From: Cellulophaga sp. HaHa_2_95
Lineage (GTDB): Bacteria > Bacteroidota > Bacteroidia > Flavobacteriales > Flavobacteriaceae
DNA: 64,000 bases
NCBI RefSeq assembly: GCF_019278565.1
Contig: NZ_CP058988.1
Location: forward strand, 1,674,001 to 1,738,000
Direction of reading: 5' to 3'
In this document: positions 35,916 to 45,521 of the stretch, one piece after another
Position numbering within the stretch: position 1 is the stretch's first letter
Layout: each line of letters starts with the position of its first letter
Notes under the pieces: model-generated
Database searches by the model: none
What the model saw: the letters and a program-made list of their open reading frames with translations, nothing else
Told to the model about the DNA's origin: nothing
Translations under genes and position numbers: made by a program

Positions 35916-36479
35916 ATGGAGATTGAAAAATTTATTTTCTGTCTTGAAGCCGTTCCGGATGTAGATGTTAATAGCACTACGGAAGTGGTGAATACTTTGG
36001 AAGATATCGCCTTAAACCAAGGTATAGCAAGTATCTATAAAACTTGTGATACCATTGAAGGCTTAGAGCAGAGCCTGAATGATCTGTTATATGAAGATCA
36101 TAATTTTAAAGATTACGAAATTATTTATCTAGTGATGCCAGGAGAGCCTAATAATGTGCTGTTGAATGATTATTATTATAGTATTGAGGAGATCGCAGAA
36201 ATTTTTGAAGGTAAAATGAGTGGGAAAGTGATACACTTTGCCAATGAAAAAATCTTAGACTTAACAGATGAGGAATCACAGTACTTTTTAGATGTTACTG
36301 GAGCACGAGCCATATCTGGTTATGGAGCAAAGCTGGGTGCAATTTCTAGCGTAGCAACTATTGACAGAGTCTTTTTTAGCTTGTACCAAGAGAACGATGA
36401 CTTTAAGGAAGTCGTAGAATTAATGTTTCAAAAGCATTACAACCTTTGCAAGCTACTAGATTTCAGATTGTATTATTAA
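35916..36479 (+). CDS. Hypothetical protein, possible degenerate caspase/CHAT-like fold
   Basis: 187 residues, acidic, no signal peptide. The layout resembles small bacterial caspase-like proteins (a DUF6642-type family, named from memory): a strand IFCLEAVPDVD, a YEIIYLVMPGE strand where relatives have a GHG motif, a SIEEIAEIFEGKMSGKVIHFANEK segment where relatives have HFGSC, and TGARAISGYG. If this alignment is right, the catalytic His and Cys are both missing (MPGE instead of GHG, HFANE instead of HFGSC). It lies 77 bases after the lyase gene and before a terminator, with its own leader. Link to alginate use is not evident. Confidence 0.55.
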   Translation: MEIEKFIFCLEAVPDVDVNSTTEVVNTLEDIALNQGIASIYKTCDTIEGLEQSLNDLLYEDHNFKDYEIIYLVMPGEPNNVLLNDYYYSIEEIAEIFEGKMSGKVIHFANEKILDLTDEESQYFLDVTGARAISGYGAKLGAISSVATIDRVFFSLYQENDDFKEVVELMFQKHYNLCKLLDFRLYY

Positions 36480-36583
36480 AACTGATTTTTTGGTGCCTTA
36501 ACAAGATTCAGGTTTGCTAGTACTATTTTTAACATTAAAATATTAAGACTACGCCGTTAAAATACTGGAGTTTACACTGAACT

Positions 36584-36614
36584 AAAAAGGATCCTTTTTC
36601 AAGGACCCTTTTTT
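36584..36614. terminator. Bidirectional terminator between convergent genes
   Basis: Stem AAAAAGGATCC / GGACCCTTTTT with one mismatch and an 8-base loop, followed by T on the plus strand and A on the left. It separates the gene ending at 36479 from susD on the other strand. Confidence 0.8.
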
Positions 36615-36661
36615 ACTAAACTAACTCAACTATAGTCTCAACTCAACTTCAAACTAGATTT

Positions 36662-38392
36662 TTAATACCCAGAATTCTGCAATAGTGAAGGAGCTTTTTC
36701 AATCTCAGTAGCAGGTATCGGTAAATAGTAATGTTTTTGGAACCAAGGTCTTGTCACTACAGTGTATTCCGTATTTGACAAAGTACCATCAGGTGCTTTT
36801 GTCCAAGTAAGTCCTTGAATAGGGAATCCTAGATGCTCTTCGTTCATCCAACGTCTTTCATCAAAAAAGTTATGCCCTTCAAATGCAAGTTCAATTCTTC
36901 GTTCTCTTTTAATTGCTTCTTTTAGTTCTTCACCAGCAGCTGTGATAGCTGGTTGCAATGCTCTACTAGAAATTTTATTTACAAAAATTCTAGCGCTATC
37001 ATCATTACCTAGTTCCGCTTGCGCTTCTGCATAATTAAGATATATTTCAGCTAAACGATATAGAATAAAGGGGCGCTGTGCAGCTATGTCTGTTGGCGCG
37101 GTAAGGCTTTCATCTTGAAATTTTCTAATATTATACCCTGTTTTAGAAGAGTGTTCTTGATTTACGCCAATCCCTTCTACAATACCATTGGGGGAGTCAG
37201 GACCATCGGGTGTCGTTGCGCTAGGAGTATCCGCAAGGGCATAATCTACCGTGCGGCCTCGAAACTGTGCTCCTTGATAATTCAAATCAGCATAGTAGCG
37301 CATTTCTCTATTAGCATTTGGGTTTGCAGGATCATAACTACTTCCTGCAGCGTCAGTACGTGTACCATCTGCCATATTAAACTGTAAGGCAAAATTATGA
37401 GTAGGTGATGATAATCCCCATCCTCCATATCCGCTTGGGGATTGTGTTTGGTCCCAAAGCGAATTTACATCCGTTCCAAAATCATAGTAGGCAGCACTAA
37501 AAGGTCTAGCAAAAAGAATGTCCTCATTAGGGGCTAAAAATAAATTCTGATAGTCCGTGGCATCGCTTACGGCAATTAGGTCTCTGGCACCAACCATGTC
37601 AATAACCGCTTTGGCTGCATCTGCGGCATCTTGCCACTTGCTTGCCTTGGCATAATCATATAAAGGGCCATTTGGAGCCGTACTAGGATCATGTAGCTTA
37701 CTAGCGGCATATAATAATGTTCTAGATTTGACAGCTAATGCTGCTAGTTTAGTTGCTCTACCAAACTCTACATCGGGGCGACTCTCAGGAAGGACTGCTG
37801 CAGCCTCATCTAATTCGTTCACTATAAAAGTTACGCACTCTTCATAACTGTTACGTACCAATTGAAAGTTATCATCTAGTCCTAAGGCGCGCTCTAAAAT
37901 AGGTACACCGCCATAATATTTCAGTAATTTACTATAAGCATTTGCTCTTAAAAATCTCATTTCAGCTTTTAGGATAGCAACATGTTCAGGATCTTTCTGC
38001 ATGGCTTCACTTTCATCAATGCGGTCCAAAAATTCATTAGCTAGCCTTATGTAATCCCAATAGTTTCTCCATTTTTCATTTAATATTCCAGCATTACTGT
38101 CGGTCCAACCCGCTCTTAAACGGAATAGATCAAGGTTTTTGAAATTGAATTTAGCTTCAAAAGATCCCGCTTCAATATTAAACCTTCGTGACCACCATTG
38201 GGCTTTATTTATACCCCAACTTTCAGTACTATTGTATACAGTGTATACTAACCTTTCTACTTGTACGGGGTCACTATATATAAGATCTTCAGCAAACGCA
38301 TCTGAAGCTTCAACATCTAAAATATCTTCACAACTTAGTGTTGTAAGCATGCTAAAAGCGACGAATAGATATATAAATTTTAGTTTTTTCAT
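36662..38392 (-). CDS. susD: SusD/RagB-like outer-membrane glycan-binding lipoprotein
   Basis: 576 residues. Lipobox LTTLSC with Cys21, then EDILDVEASDAFAED. The N-terminal helical part with WRNYWDYIRLANEFLDRIDE and RFLRANAYSKLLKYYGGVPIL is the standard SusD TPR region, and the C-terminus has RLAEIYLNYAEAQAELGN, ERRIELAFEGHNFFDERRW and HYYLPIPATEIEKAPSL. SusD is the surface lid that captures oligosaccharides and delivers them to SusC. It lies 48 bases after susC in the same direction. Its specificity cannot be read directly; its location next to sulfatases and GH16/GH127 genes suggests a sulfated galactan. Confidence 0.95.
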   Translation of the reverse strand: MKKLKFIYLFVAFSMLTTLSCEDILDVEASDAFAEDLIYSDPVQVERLVYTVYNSTESWGINKAQWWSRRFNIEAGSFEAKFNFKNLDLFRLRAGWTDSNAGILNEKWRNYWDYIRLANEFLDRIDESEAMQKDPEHVAILKAEMRFLRANAYSKLLKYYGGVPILERALGLDDNFQLVRNSYEECVTFIVNELDEAAAVLPESRPDVEFGRATKLAALAVKSRTLLYAASKLHDPSTAPNGPLYDYAKASKWQDAADAAKAVIDMVGARDLIAVSDATDYQNLFLAPNEDILFARPFSAAYYDFGTDVNSLWDQTQSPSGYGGWGLSSPTHNFALQFNMADGTRTDAAGSSYDPANPNANREMRYYADLNYQGAQFRGRTVDYALADTPSATTPDGPDSPNGIVEGIGVNQEHSSKTGYNIRKFQDESLTAPTDIAAQRPFILYRLAEIYLNYAEAQAELGNDDSARIFVNKISSRALQPAITAAGEELKEAIKRERRIELAFEGHNFFDERRWMNEEHLGFPIQGLTWTKAPDGTLSNTEYTVVTRPWFQKHYYLPIPATEIEKAPSLLQNSGY

Positions 38393-38440
38393 GGTGCTAC
38401 ATTTTTATTTTAATAAATGAGGGTAGTTGATAATGTTGGA

Positions 38441-41400
38441 TTAAAAGGAAAAATTTAAACCCAACGTGTATGTTTTTAAAGATGGGTAGGTACTACCTCT
38501 AAAGTTGTTGTAACCATCTGCTTCAGGATCTAGACCCAGTTTGTAAACATCAGAAAACATGGTAAGTAAATTGAAACCTCTGGCAAATATTTTTATGTCA
38601 CCTACTTTTATAACATCTTTAGATAAGGTATAGCCAATCTCTACTTCTTTCAATCTTAAAAATGACGCATCTTTTAACCAGAAATCTGCTCCTTGAAATG
38701 CGTCTGCTACATTGTTTTGTTGACCGCTAAAGGAATCTCCTTGTTGAAAAGCTCTTGGATATGCAGCACTTCTGTTTTCAGGTGTCCATCTTTGGTTGTA
38801 TACAAATTCTGGTTTTGCACCAGACTGATCAAAGAACACTAATGTTTCTGCTTTAGCCTGTCCTTGTAGTAAAAAGCTAAAGTTTACAGCTTTGTATTTG
38901 AAGCCTCCAAAAAATCCGTATTGAACTTGAGGTACATTAGAAGTAAATTTACGAACGCGATCTAAGGAACTAATCTCACCATCGCCGTTGGTATCTAAAT
39001 AAATAGGTTCCCCTTCTACCGTATTATTCAATTTAACTTCAGTAGCATCTACCTGAGCTTGGTCTCTAAAAATACCATTCGTAGGATATACAATATAAGA
39101 ATCTAATGGCCTGCCTTCTCTCTTTAACGCATCAGGAGTATCTAACGCTTCTGCTAAATATTTAACTTCATTTTTAGCCAAAGTGTAGTTCATTCCAAGG
39201 TTATAGGAAAAGTTATCATTGATTTGATCACTCCAGCTTAATTCAAATTCCCAGCCATAATTATCTACTTCTCCAATATTTTCTGCAGGTAGCGATAATC
39301 CAGCAGCATCAGGGATAGCTGCTGCTCTTGTCACTAATATATCTGTTCTATTTTGATTAAAATAATTGATATCACCATTTAATCGATTATCAAACAAAGT
39401 ATAACTCAAACCAATGTTTTTCATGTAAGCTGTTTCCCATGTTACATCAGGATTCGGAACGTTATCACTTCTATACCCATTATTACTCGTGCCAGATACA
39501 CCAAATACATAATAATTAGGTTGAGCAACGTTTATATCGCTACCATAATCAAAACGCGTTAAATATTGAAAAGGTCCAATACGGTCGTTACCCATTATGG
39601 CATAAGAAGCTCTAACTTTTAGCGCATTAAGCCAGCTTACATTTTCTAAGATAGATTCCTTATTTAGGGCCCAAGCTACAGCTACACCTGGAAAGGTTCC
39701 AAAGCGTTTTCCTGGTCCAAAGTTACTGGAACCATCATGACGTAACGTTAGGTCTATAAAATATTTTTTATCGAAATCATAAGACAAGGATCCAAAGTAA
39801 CTTACGGTAGCAGCTTCACTAGAGATACCTGATGATTGCTGCCCTTCGTCACTTCCGGCAAATAATTCTGGATGATCTGCTGTTGGGAAATCTCTTCGTT
39901 CTGCCCAGAAATTTCGAGAATTAGAACTTTGTTGTTCATATCCAATAAACCCACCAATAGAGTGTAAGTCACCAAAAGTATTTGCGTACCTAAGTGTGGT
40001 ATTTAATAGGGTTTCATCAAATTTCCAGAAACTTTCTCTTAAGATTCTTTCGTTACCTCTTTGAGAGAATCCCGTAGACGGTAAATATTCATTTGTGATT
40101 TCATCAAAAGCATACGTAGTCCAAGGTGTGTACCATGATTTTTGATCGTTATTCATCCTACGGATACCGGCATATCCATTTAAGCTTAGACCCTTAGTTA
40201 TTTTACTTAAGTCCCAATTGTATGAGAATCTACTTCTAAGATCGTTATCTACTTGTTTTGTGAAACCAGACGCATTACTTGCCATTACATACGGGTTAGA
40301 TCCGTTTTCTAAGCCTACACCAGCGGGTAATCCATTAGGATAAATACCTACGCGAGTTGGTTGGTTGGTATAAATTTGTTTGTAGATATTATTTGCATCC
40401 ACTCCAGGTTCATTTGTTTCACCAAATCTTCCAGATAAATCGATTCCAATTTTAAAATTATCCGTAATCGTAATATCTAAATTAGAACGAATTTGCTTTT
40501 GTTGAAAATTCAAATCTCCAGAAGCGAACATCCCTTCTCTATCAATTAAATCGCCACTTACAAAATACTTGACATTTTCACTACCTCCAGATATAGATAA
40601 AGAGCTTCTAGATTCAGGAGCGGTTTTGGCAAAGGTAAGGTCTGCCCAATCTGTATTTGGAAAATTTATAGGATCTGTACCTGCAGCATAGTTATCAATT
40701 TGCTCCTGAGAATAGGGTGGTGCTGTTCCATTTCGAGTGGCTATTTCATTTTCATAGGTGGCAAATTGCGATGAAGACATCAATTTAGGAGCAACAGAAA
40801 AAGAAGAAATTCCGTATGATGTAGAAAAGTTTATTTTTGGTTTTCCGTTTTTACCTCTTCGGGTAGTTACTAAAATAACGCCGTTTGCTGCACGCGTACC
40901 ATAAATAGCAGCAGCACCATCTTTAAGAATGCTAATAGAGGCAATATCTTGTGGGGATAATTGTGAAAAAGACCCTTGACCCGCTGCAATACCATCAATA
41001 AGAATAAGCGGCGAATTATTCCCTAAGGTAGATTTACCTCTAATCAATAAAGAGATGTCATCATTAGAACCAGGATAACCTCCTCTATCCGAAACAATTA
41101 ATCCAGAAACTTTACCCGCTAGAGATTTAGCAACATCCTTATTAGAAGTGTTTTCTATCTCTTCGGTATTTAAAGTACTTACTGAGCCGGTTAACTCTCC
41201 TCTTTTTCTAGTGGTGTACCCTAAGACTACTACTTCTTCTAAGTTTTGAGCATCAGCTTCAAGGCTTACATTCACTATAGATTGATTTCCAACGGCAACC
41301 TCTTTTGTAGCATATCCTATATAAGAAAATTGTAAGACAACGGTGTTTCCTTCTGTATTGATGCTGTAATTACCGTCAAAATCAGTACTGGTACCTGTAG

Positions 41401-41632
41401 TAGTTCCTTTAATTACAATACTTACACCTGGTAAGGGACCATCAGCATCGGAAACCGTACCTGTTATTGTTTGTTGTTGTTCAGAATTCCAGGATGCCAT
41501 GGAGCTATCTAGCTCAAGTGCAAATCCAGATAATGGCACCAAAGTCATGGCTGTTAAAAATACGTGCAATAGGCAGTATTTTGTTTTAATGGAAGTGTAA
41601 GTTCCATTTTGTTTGCTTTTTGGTTTTTTCAT
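38441..41632 (-). CDS. susC: SusC-like TonB-dependent outer-membrane transporter
   Basis: 1063 residues. Signal peptide, then a carboxypeptidase-regulatory-like domain (about 55-135: TITGTVSDADGPLPGVSIVIKGT in part), a TonB-box region with VVLGYTTRKRGELTGSV, a plug domain with SLAGKVSGLIV, DISLLIRGKSTLGNNSPLILIDG in part and SILKDGAAAIYGTRAANGVILVTT in part, and a 22-strand barrel ending TYTLGLNFSF with terminal Phe. It imports oligosaccharides with SusD, energised by TonB. It heads the susCD unit; 485 bases without a gene lie upstream and hold a possible operator. Confidence 0.96.
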   Translation of the reverse strand: MKKPKSKQNGTYTSIKTKYCLLHVFLTAMTLVPLSGFALELDSSMASWNSEQQQTITGTVSDADGPLPGVSIVIKGTTTGTSTDFDGNYSINTEGNTVVLQFSYIGYATKEVAVGNQSIVNVSLEADAQNLEEVVVLGYTTRKRGELTGSVSTLNTEEIENTSNKDVAKSLAGKVSGLIVSDRGGYPGSNDDISLLIRGKSTLGNNSPLILIDGIAAGQGSFSQLSPQDIASISILKDGAAAIYGTRAANGVILVTTRRGKNGKPKINFSTSYGISSFSVAPKLMSSSQFATYENEIATRNGTAPPYSQEQIDNYAAGTDPINFPNTDWADLTFAKTAPESRSSLSISGGSENVKYFVSGDLIDREGMFASGDLNFQQKQIRSNLDITITDNFKIGIDLSGRFGETNEPGVDANNIYKQIYTNQPTRVGIYPNGLPAGVGLENGSNPYVMASNASGFTKQVDNDLRSRFSYNWDLSKITKGLSLNGYAGIRRMNNDQKSWYTPWTTYAFDEITNEYLPSTGFSQRGNERILRESFWKFDETLLNTTLRYANTFGDLHSIGGFIGYEQQSSNSRNFWAERRDFPTADHPELFAGSDEGQQSSGISSEAATVSYFGSLSYDFDKKYFIDLTLRHDGSSNFGPGKRFGTFPGVAVAWALNKESILENVSWLNALKVRASYAIMGNDRIGPFQYLTRFDYGSDINVAQPNYYVFGVSGTSNNGYRSDNVPNPDVTWETAYMKNIGLSYTLFDNRLNGDINYFNQNRTDILVTRAAAIPDAAGLSLPAENIGEVDNYGWEFELSWSDQINDNFSYNLGMNYTLAKNEVKYLAEALDTPDALKREGRPLDSYIVYPTNGIFRDQAQVDATEVKLNNTVEGEPIYLDTNGDGEISSLDRVRKFTSNVPQVQYGFFGGFKYKAVNFSFLLQGQAKAETLVFFDQSGAKPEFVYNQRWTPENRSAAYPRAFQQGDSFSGQQNNVADAFQGADFWLKDASFLRLKEVEIGYTLSKDVIKVGDIKIFARGFNLLTMFSDVYKLGLDPEADGYNNFRGSTYPSLKTYTLGLNFSF

Positions 41633-42117
41633 AATTGTGAGTAATTAAGTGAGTTTTTTTTTGAATAAACTTTAAAGATTGGTTTTAGTATTTGCATCAC
41701 TCTACAAACACGTCAGGTAATGGCTAAACTTTAGAATAATTGTTTAGGGTACTTAAGTTGTACTCGTGTCTTTCGTGTTTTTAGATTGATAAAATAAACC
41801 TCTTAAATTGCGTATTTGATAAAATTTAGATTCAGTTATCAAAATAAACGGAAATTAATGCCATACTCATTATCAATTTTACCTTTCAGTAACATTATTT
41901 TAACCCTTTTGATGTAAACACAATAGAATTGGGGTAGTTTGGTAAAAAATTTAGGGCTAATATGTTGATTTGCAAATTTTTGGACAGATTTTAGAGTCGG
42001 GTAATTAACTTGAAGAGAAAAGGGGGACTGAAATACATGGCCATACAAGAGCTGTAATTGAGATCTCGTCACCCCGTAGGCATGGGATTTTTTTTAAGAT
42101 AAAGCTACTGCAAACTT
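41633..42117. other. 485-base region upstream of susC
   Basis: AT-rich, no credible gene. A minus-strand frame at 41839-42072 lacks any family resemblance. It contains an inverted repeat (41815-41843) and two imperfect copies of TTTAGATT...AAAATAAAC (near 41779 and 41825). The susC promoter is expected here; no perfect TAnnTTTG was found on the minus strand. Confidence 0.6.
41815..41843. repeat. Inverted repeat upstream of susC
   Basis: TTTGATAA (41815-41822) and TTATCAAA (41836-41843) are exact 8-base arms, spaced 21 bases start to start, which is two helical turns. This suits a dimeric regulator. It lies about 185 bases upstream of the susC start. Confidence 0.4.
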
Positions 42118-43995
42118 CTACTCACTACCTAATGAAATTTGCGTATTCAATTTTGAAACTTTTTTATGTAGTGTTTCCCCGTTAGACCAAGTTATTGTAA
42201 TAGACAGTGGCTTCTTGCAAGTACCTAATCCAAAATGGATAAGGTTATTGAAACTTTGAGAATAGCCATCGCTAGTACCACCAACAATTCTCGATTGTTT
42301 ATTTAGACAATTCTCTACAGATATGGTAGCACCTAGTGCCGTGGCTTCTCCAGAAGGCGCACTTTTAACAGCAACTTTTAAATAGTGGTGTTCTGTATTA
42401 GCTGTTTCGTTTTTAAACAAATGCCATTTTCCTCTATCGTGTCCCAGAAGTAAATCAATATGACCGTCATTATTATAATCAAAAGCTTCTATGCCCATTC
42501 CTATGGCCCCTAGTTCTGGGCTCACGACCTTATGATCACTGATAGGAGTAAATACTCCAGCACCCATATTTAGAAATATCGTTGCGTTTATTTCGTGAAT
42601 CAAATCTCCTCTAGGAACTAATATAAGATCTTGATAGCCATTATTATCTAAATCAGCTACAGTGATGCCTGCCGTATGCTCTTTAAAAAATAGCTTGTGT
42701 TTTTCAGTCACCTCTTCAAACGTGCCCTTTTTGTTTTCTAACAATATATCATTAAGCTCTTCGGGATGTGCGGTTGCTGTATAATTTTTAATCCCATGCA
42801 AGATTCCAGTTGCAGGAGACCAAATGTCTCCTGCAAGCATCCACTTGTTGTTTCCTATATAACCAATATAGGTTCCTTTTTCTGAAAAGCTGTCTGGAAA
42901 TCCTAAAGCATCACTGTTTACCAATCGGATAGTTCTGCCAGAATGTGTTTCTCCAGGAAATTCATATTCATAAGCCGATTCGCCGATGTACAATGTTTTT
43001 TGTGGCCATTGCGACTGTAGGTTCTCTATATTTAGGATTTCACCAGCCTCTAACGGATCTAATTTAAAAGGTCCCCTTTTGGTATAGAAACCGAGAATTT
43101 TTCTACTAGCATCATAAAATGTTTCTCCAACTTCAAAATCTTTGCCTCTAGTAAAGTAAAGGTCAAAGTCACCATCATTATCAAAATCTATTTCAGCGAC
43201 ACCCGTAACATTATCAATATCTTTTTTTAAAATTTTAGCGGTAACCTCTGTATAGCTTAAATCGCCATTGCCTTTGTATATTTTTATATTTCCATTCCCG
43301 TATAAAATGATATCTTTAATGCTGTCATTATTAAAATCTGTGATTAGCGTTTTTTGACCGTCTGCTTTAATTGCTGGTAAATTTGTAGTATGCACTAATT
43401 GGTGGTTATTACTATTCTCATAAATATAATTTTCACTTGCACCTCCTTTTTCTGCATCGGGAAAGGCAAAGTTGAGAAGATCTAGGTCGCCATCGTTATC
43501 TCCATCTATAAATTTCACGGTCCTACCGCGCATTAGGTGCAAAGGAGTTTCGAAATCGGCAACAGTGCTAAAATTACGTTGGGTATCTATTTTAAATAGT
43601 TTAGAAATTCGTGCATTACTTCCAGAACCACCACCTCTGGCAAGAATGAGTTCTAAATTGCCGTCAAAATCATAGTCTCCTATAGCTATACCGTGCATAT
43701 CGCCCATAATAAGATCATAAGGTTTTTCAAATATGCCTTTATTATTCCAAAGAACTTTTATACTAAAACCATGGTCATTTAATAAAAGGTCTAAGAAGCC
43801 ATCTTGATCTGAATCAGCAATAACAGGTGACCCCCATTTTCTTAAGTTTTTTTCCTCTCTAGGAAACTCTTTATGAACTTCCGAGAAGCTGAGTTGTTTG
43901 CTATGTTGTTGCCCATAAATTTTAGTGGCGAATGGCTGTGACAATAGGGTAATACTAAAGAAAATGAATAAGTTGGTAAGCTTTTGCTGAAACAT
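42118..43995 (-). CDS. FG-GAP/VCBS repeat protein with ASPIC/UnbV domain
   Basis: 625 residues with signal peptide (ending in FATKIYGQQ region). Repeated calcium-binding-type blades DSDQDGFLDLLL, DYDFDGNLELIL, DGDNDGDLDLLN, DFNNDSIKDIIL, DFDNDGDFDLYF, DLDNNGYQDLIL and DYNNDGHIDLLL indicate a seven-bladed integrin-alpha-like propeller. The C-terminal 90 residues (GATISVENC, HFGLGTCKKPLSITITWSNGE) form an ASPIC/UnbV domain, so it is CRTAC1-like. Function in glycan loci is unproven; surface carbohydrate binding or adhesion is plausible. It sits 29 bases after the sulfatase gene in the same direction. Confidence 0.9.
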   Translation of the reverse strand: MFQQKLTNLFIFFSITLLSQPFATKIYGQQHSKQLSFSEVHKEFPREEKNLRKWGSPVIADSDQDGFLDLLLNDHGFSIKVLWNNKGIFEKPYDLIMGDMHGIAIGDYDFDGNLELILARGGGSGSNARISKLFKIDTQRNFSTVADFETPLHLMRGRTVKFIDGDNDGDLDLLNFAFPDAEKGGASENYIYENSNNHQLVHTTNLPAIKADGQKTLITDFNNDSIKDIILYGNGNIKIYKGNGDLSYTEVTAKILKKDIDNVTGVAEIDFDNDGDFDLYFTRGKDFEVGETFYDASRKILGFYTKRGPFKLDPLEAGEILNIENLQSQWPQKTLYIGESAYEYEFPGETHSGRTIRLVNSDALGFPDSFSEKGTYIGYIGNNKWMLAGDIWSPATGILHGIKNYTATAHPEELNDILLENKKGTFEEVTEKHKLFFKEHTAGITVADLDNNGYQDLILVPRGDLIHEINATIFLNMGAGVFTPISDHKVVSPELGAIGMGIEAFDYNNDGHIDLLLGHDRGKWHLFKNETANTEHHYLKVAVKSAPSGEATALGATISVENCLNKQSRIVGGTSDGYSQSFNNLIHFGLGTCKKPLSITITWSNGETLHKKVSKLNTQISLGSE

Positions 43996-44024
43996 AGATT
44001 TTATTTTTAGAGGATTTAGGATCC

Positions 44025-45509
44025 TTAGTCTTGTGATATTTTAAAAGTTTGATTAAATGTTGCCATGGTACTATCGTTCCACATTTGCTCTAAATACAAA
44101 GGATCAAACCATAAGGGCTCTGTGTGTGTTTTGCTCCAATTCTCGGTCTCCGTAACTAGTTTTTCTAAGATTGCTGGTTGTTCAGTACTTAAGTCTGTCT
44201 TTTCGCTGATGTCATTCGTAATATTATAAAGTTTCCAAGGTTCTTGATGGACTTTTACAGCTTTCCAATCGTTTTGTCTAGCAGCAACATCAGTATAGCC
44301 TTCACGATGGCGCATGGCAAAAAGTGTCTCCTTGTCATGTGGATTTTGATTGGAAGTAAATGCCTCCCAAATATTTTTACCATCTAGAATTTTGTTTTCA
44401 GGTATAGTTGCTCCGGCTAAATAGTTTAATGTAGGATAAAAATCTAAGGAAGAAACAGGGAAATCAAACTTTTGCCCTTTAGGAATCTTGTTAGGCCAGT
44501 GAAAAAACATAGGTACTCGATAACCACCTTCCCAGGTATCTCCTTTTCTTCCCGTAAGTGGAAAGTTATTCGCTCCATGACCCGTATGTCCGCCATTATC
44601 ACTTAAAAAAATAATTAAAGTATTCTCAAATTGGCCAGTTTTCTTTAAATTTTTAACGATACTACCAACCCCGCGATCTATGGCGTAAACCATAGCCGCA
44701 TAGGTTCGTCTATCCTTGTCTTCAATATGTTTAAATTTATCCAGATCCTCCTTTTTAGCTTCCAGTGGTACATGTGGTGCATTATAAGCTAGGTATAAAA
44801 AGAAAGGTTTATTTTTATTCTTAGCTTCACGTATAAAACGAGAAGCTTCTCTTGAAAAGGCATCCGTTAAATATTCATTTTCTTGAAGGGTAGTGCCATT
44901 GTGTTCCAAAGGAAGAAGGTAATCATTCACTGGGTTTTTACCCTCATCTTTTTGCCGTTTGAATTGTTTTTTAAACTCTTCAGGGAAATATTTATGACCT
45001 CCTCCTAGAAAACCATAAAAATCATCAAAGCCTCTATGATTAGGATGATATTCTGAGGTTTCACCTAAGTGCCATTTACCAATGGCGCCTGTATAATAAC
45101 CAGCTTCTTGCATGGGTACGCTAATAAATTGTTCTTGAGCAGTAATTCCTTTATCGGTAGAAGCACCATTGGCAGGTAAATTAAATTGAGAACCAATGGT
45201 ATGTGGGTATCTGCCAGTAAGCAAAGCGGCTCTACTAGGTCCGCAGAAAGGATGAGCAACATAAGCCGAAGTTAAAATAGAACCATCTTGAGCTAATTGA
45301 TCAAGGTTTGGAGTGGTTATATCCGTGGACCCATTAAAACCTACATCGGCATAGCCTAAATCGTCACATAATATAAATAGAATATTAGGGGATAGATTTA
45401 GTGGGGTTTTATATTCTGCAAGATCAGTGGTATTTTTTTCTTTTTCTTTACAACTATTAAATGTAAGTAGGCTTATAACTACAAAAAGTACTATATTTTT
45501 AATGCTCAT
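44025..45509 (-). CDS. Type I sulfatase, lipoprotein (S1_19-like)
   Basis: 494 residues. Lipobox FNSC (Cys20). The formylglycine motif is CGPSRAALLTGR with Cys89, following ILFILCDDLGYADVG, which supplies the calcium-binding Asp pair. GKWHLG and FLSDNGGHTGHG are further sulfatase signatures. The Cys must be matured by an anaerobic or FGE-type enzyme not seen in the window. Its layout resembles subfamily S1_19, which includes carrageenan sulfatases; the subfamily call is from memory. It lies 12 bases from the next sulfatase and 29 from the FG-GAP gene, giving a three-gene unit. Confidence 0.88.
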   Translation of the reverse strand: MSIKNIVLFVVISLLTFNSCKEKEKNTTDLAEYKTPLNLSPNILFILCDDLGYADVGFNGSTDITTPNLDQLAQDGSILTSAYVAHPFCGPSRAALLTGRYPHTIGSQFNLPANGASTDKGITAQEQFISVPMQEAGYYTGAIGKWHLGETSEYHPNHRGFDDFYGFLGGGHKYFPEEFKKQFKRQKDEGKNPVNDYLLPLEHNGTTLQENEYLTDAFSREASRFIREAKNKNKPFFLYLAYNAPHVPLEAKKEDLDKFKHIEDKDRRTYAAMVYAIDRGVGSIVKNLKKTGQFENTLIIFLSDNGGHTGHGANNFPLTGRKGDTWEGGYRVPMFFHWPNKIPKGQKFDFPVSSLDFYPTLNYLAGATIPENKILDGKNIWEAFTSNQNPHDKETLFAMRHREGYTDVAARQNDWKAVKVHQEPWKLYNITNDISEKTDLSTEQPAILEKLVTETENWSKTHTEPLWFDPLYLEQMWNDSTMATFNQTFKISQD

Positions 45510-45521
45510 AATGATAGTTTC

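Noticed and set aside
41839..42072. 77-codon minus-strand open frame upstream of susC
   Set aside because: No family resemblance, AT-driven composition (rich in F, Y, K, L), overlaps the likely regulatory region and has no conserved context.
42060..42117. Possible hairpin CCCC/GGG with T-run after the FG-GAP gene
   Set aside because: Stem is only 3-4 bases and points the wrong way for the minus-strand genes.
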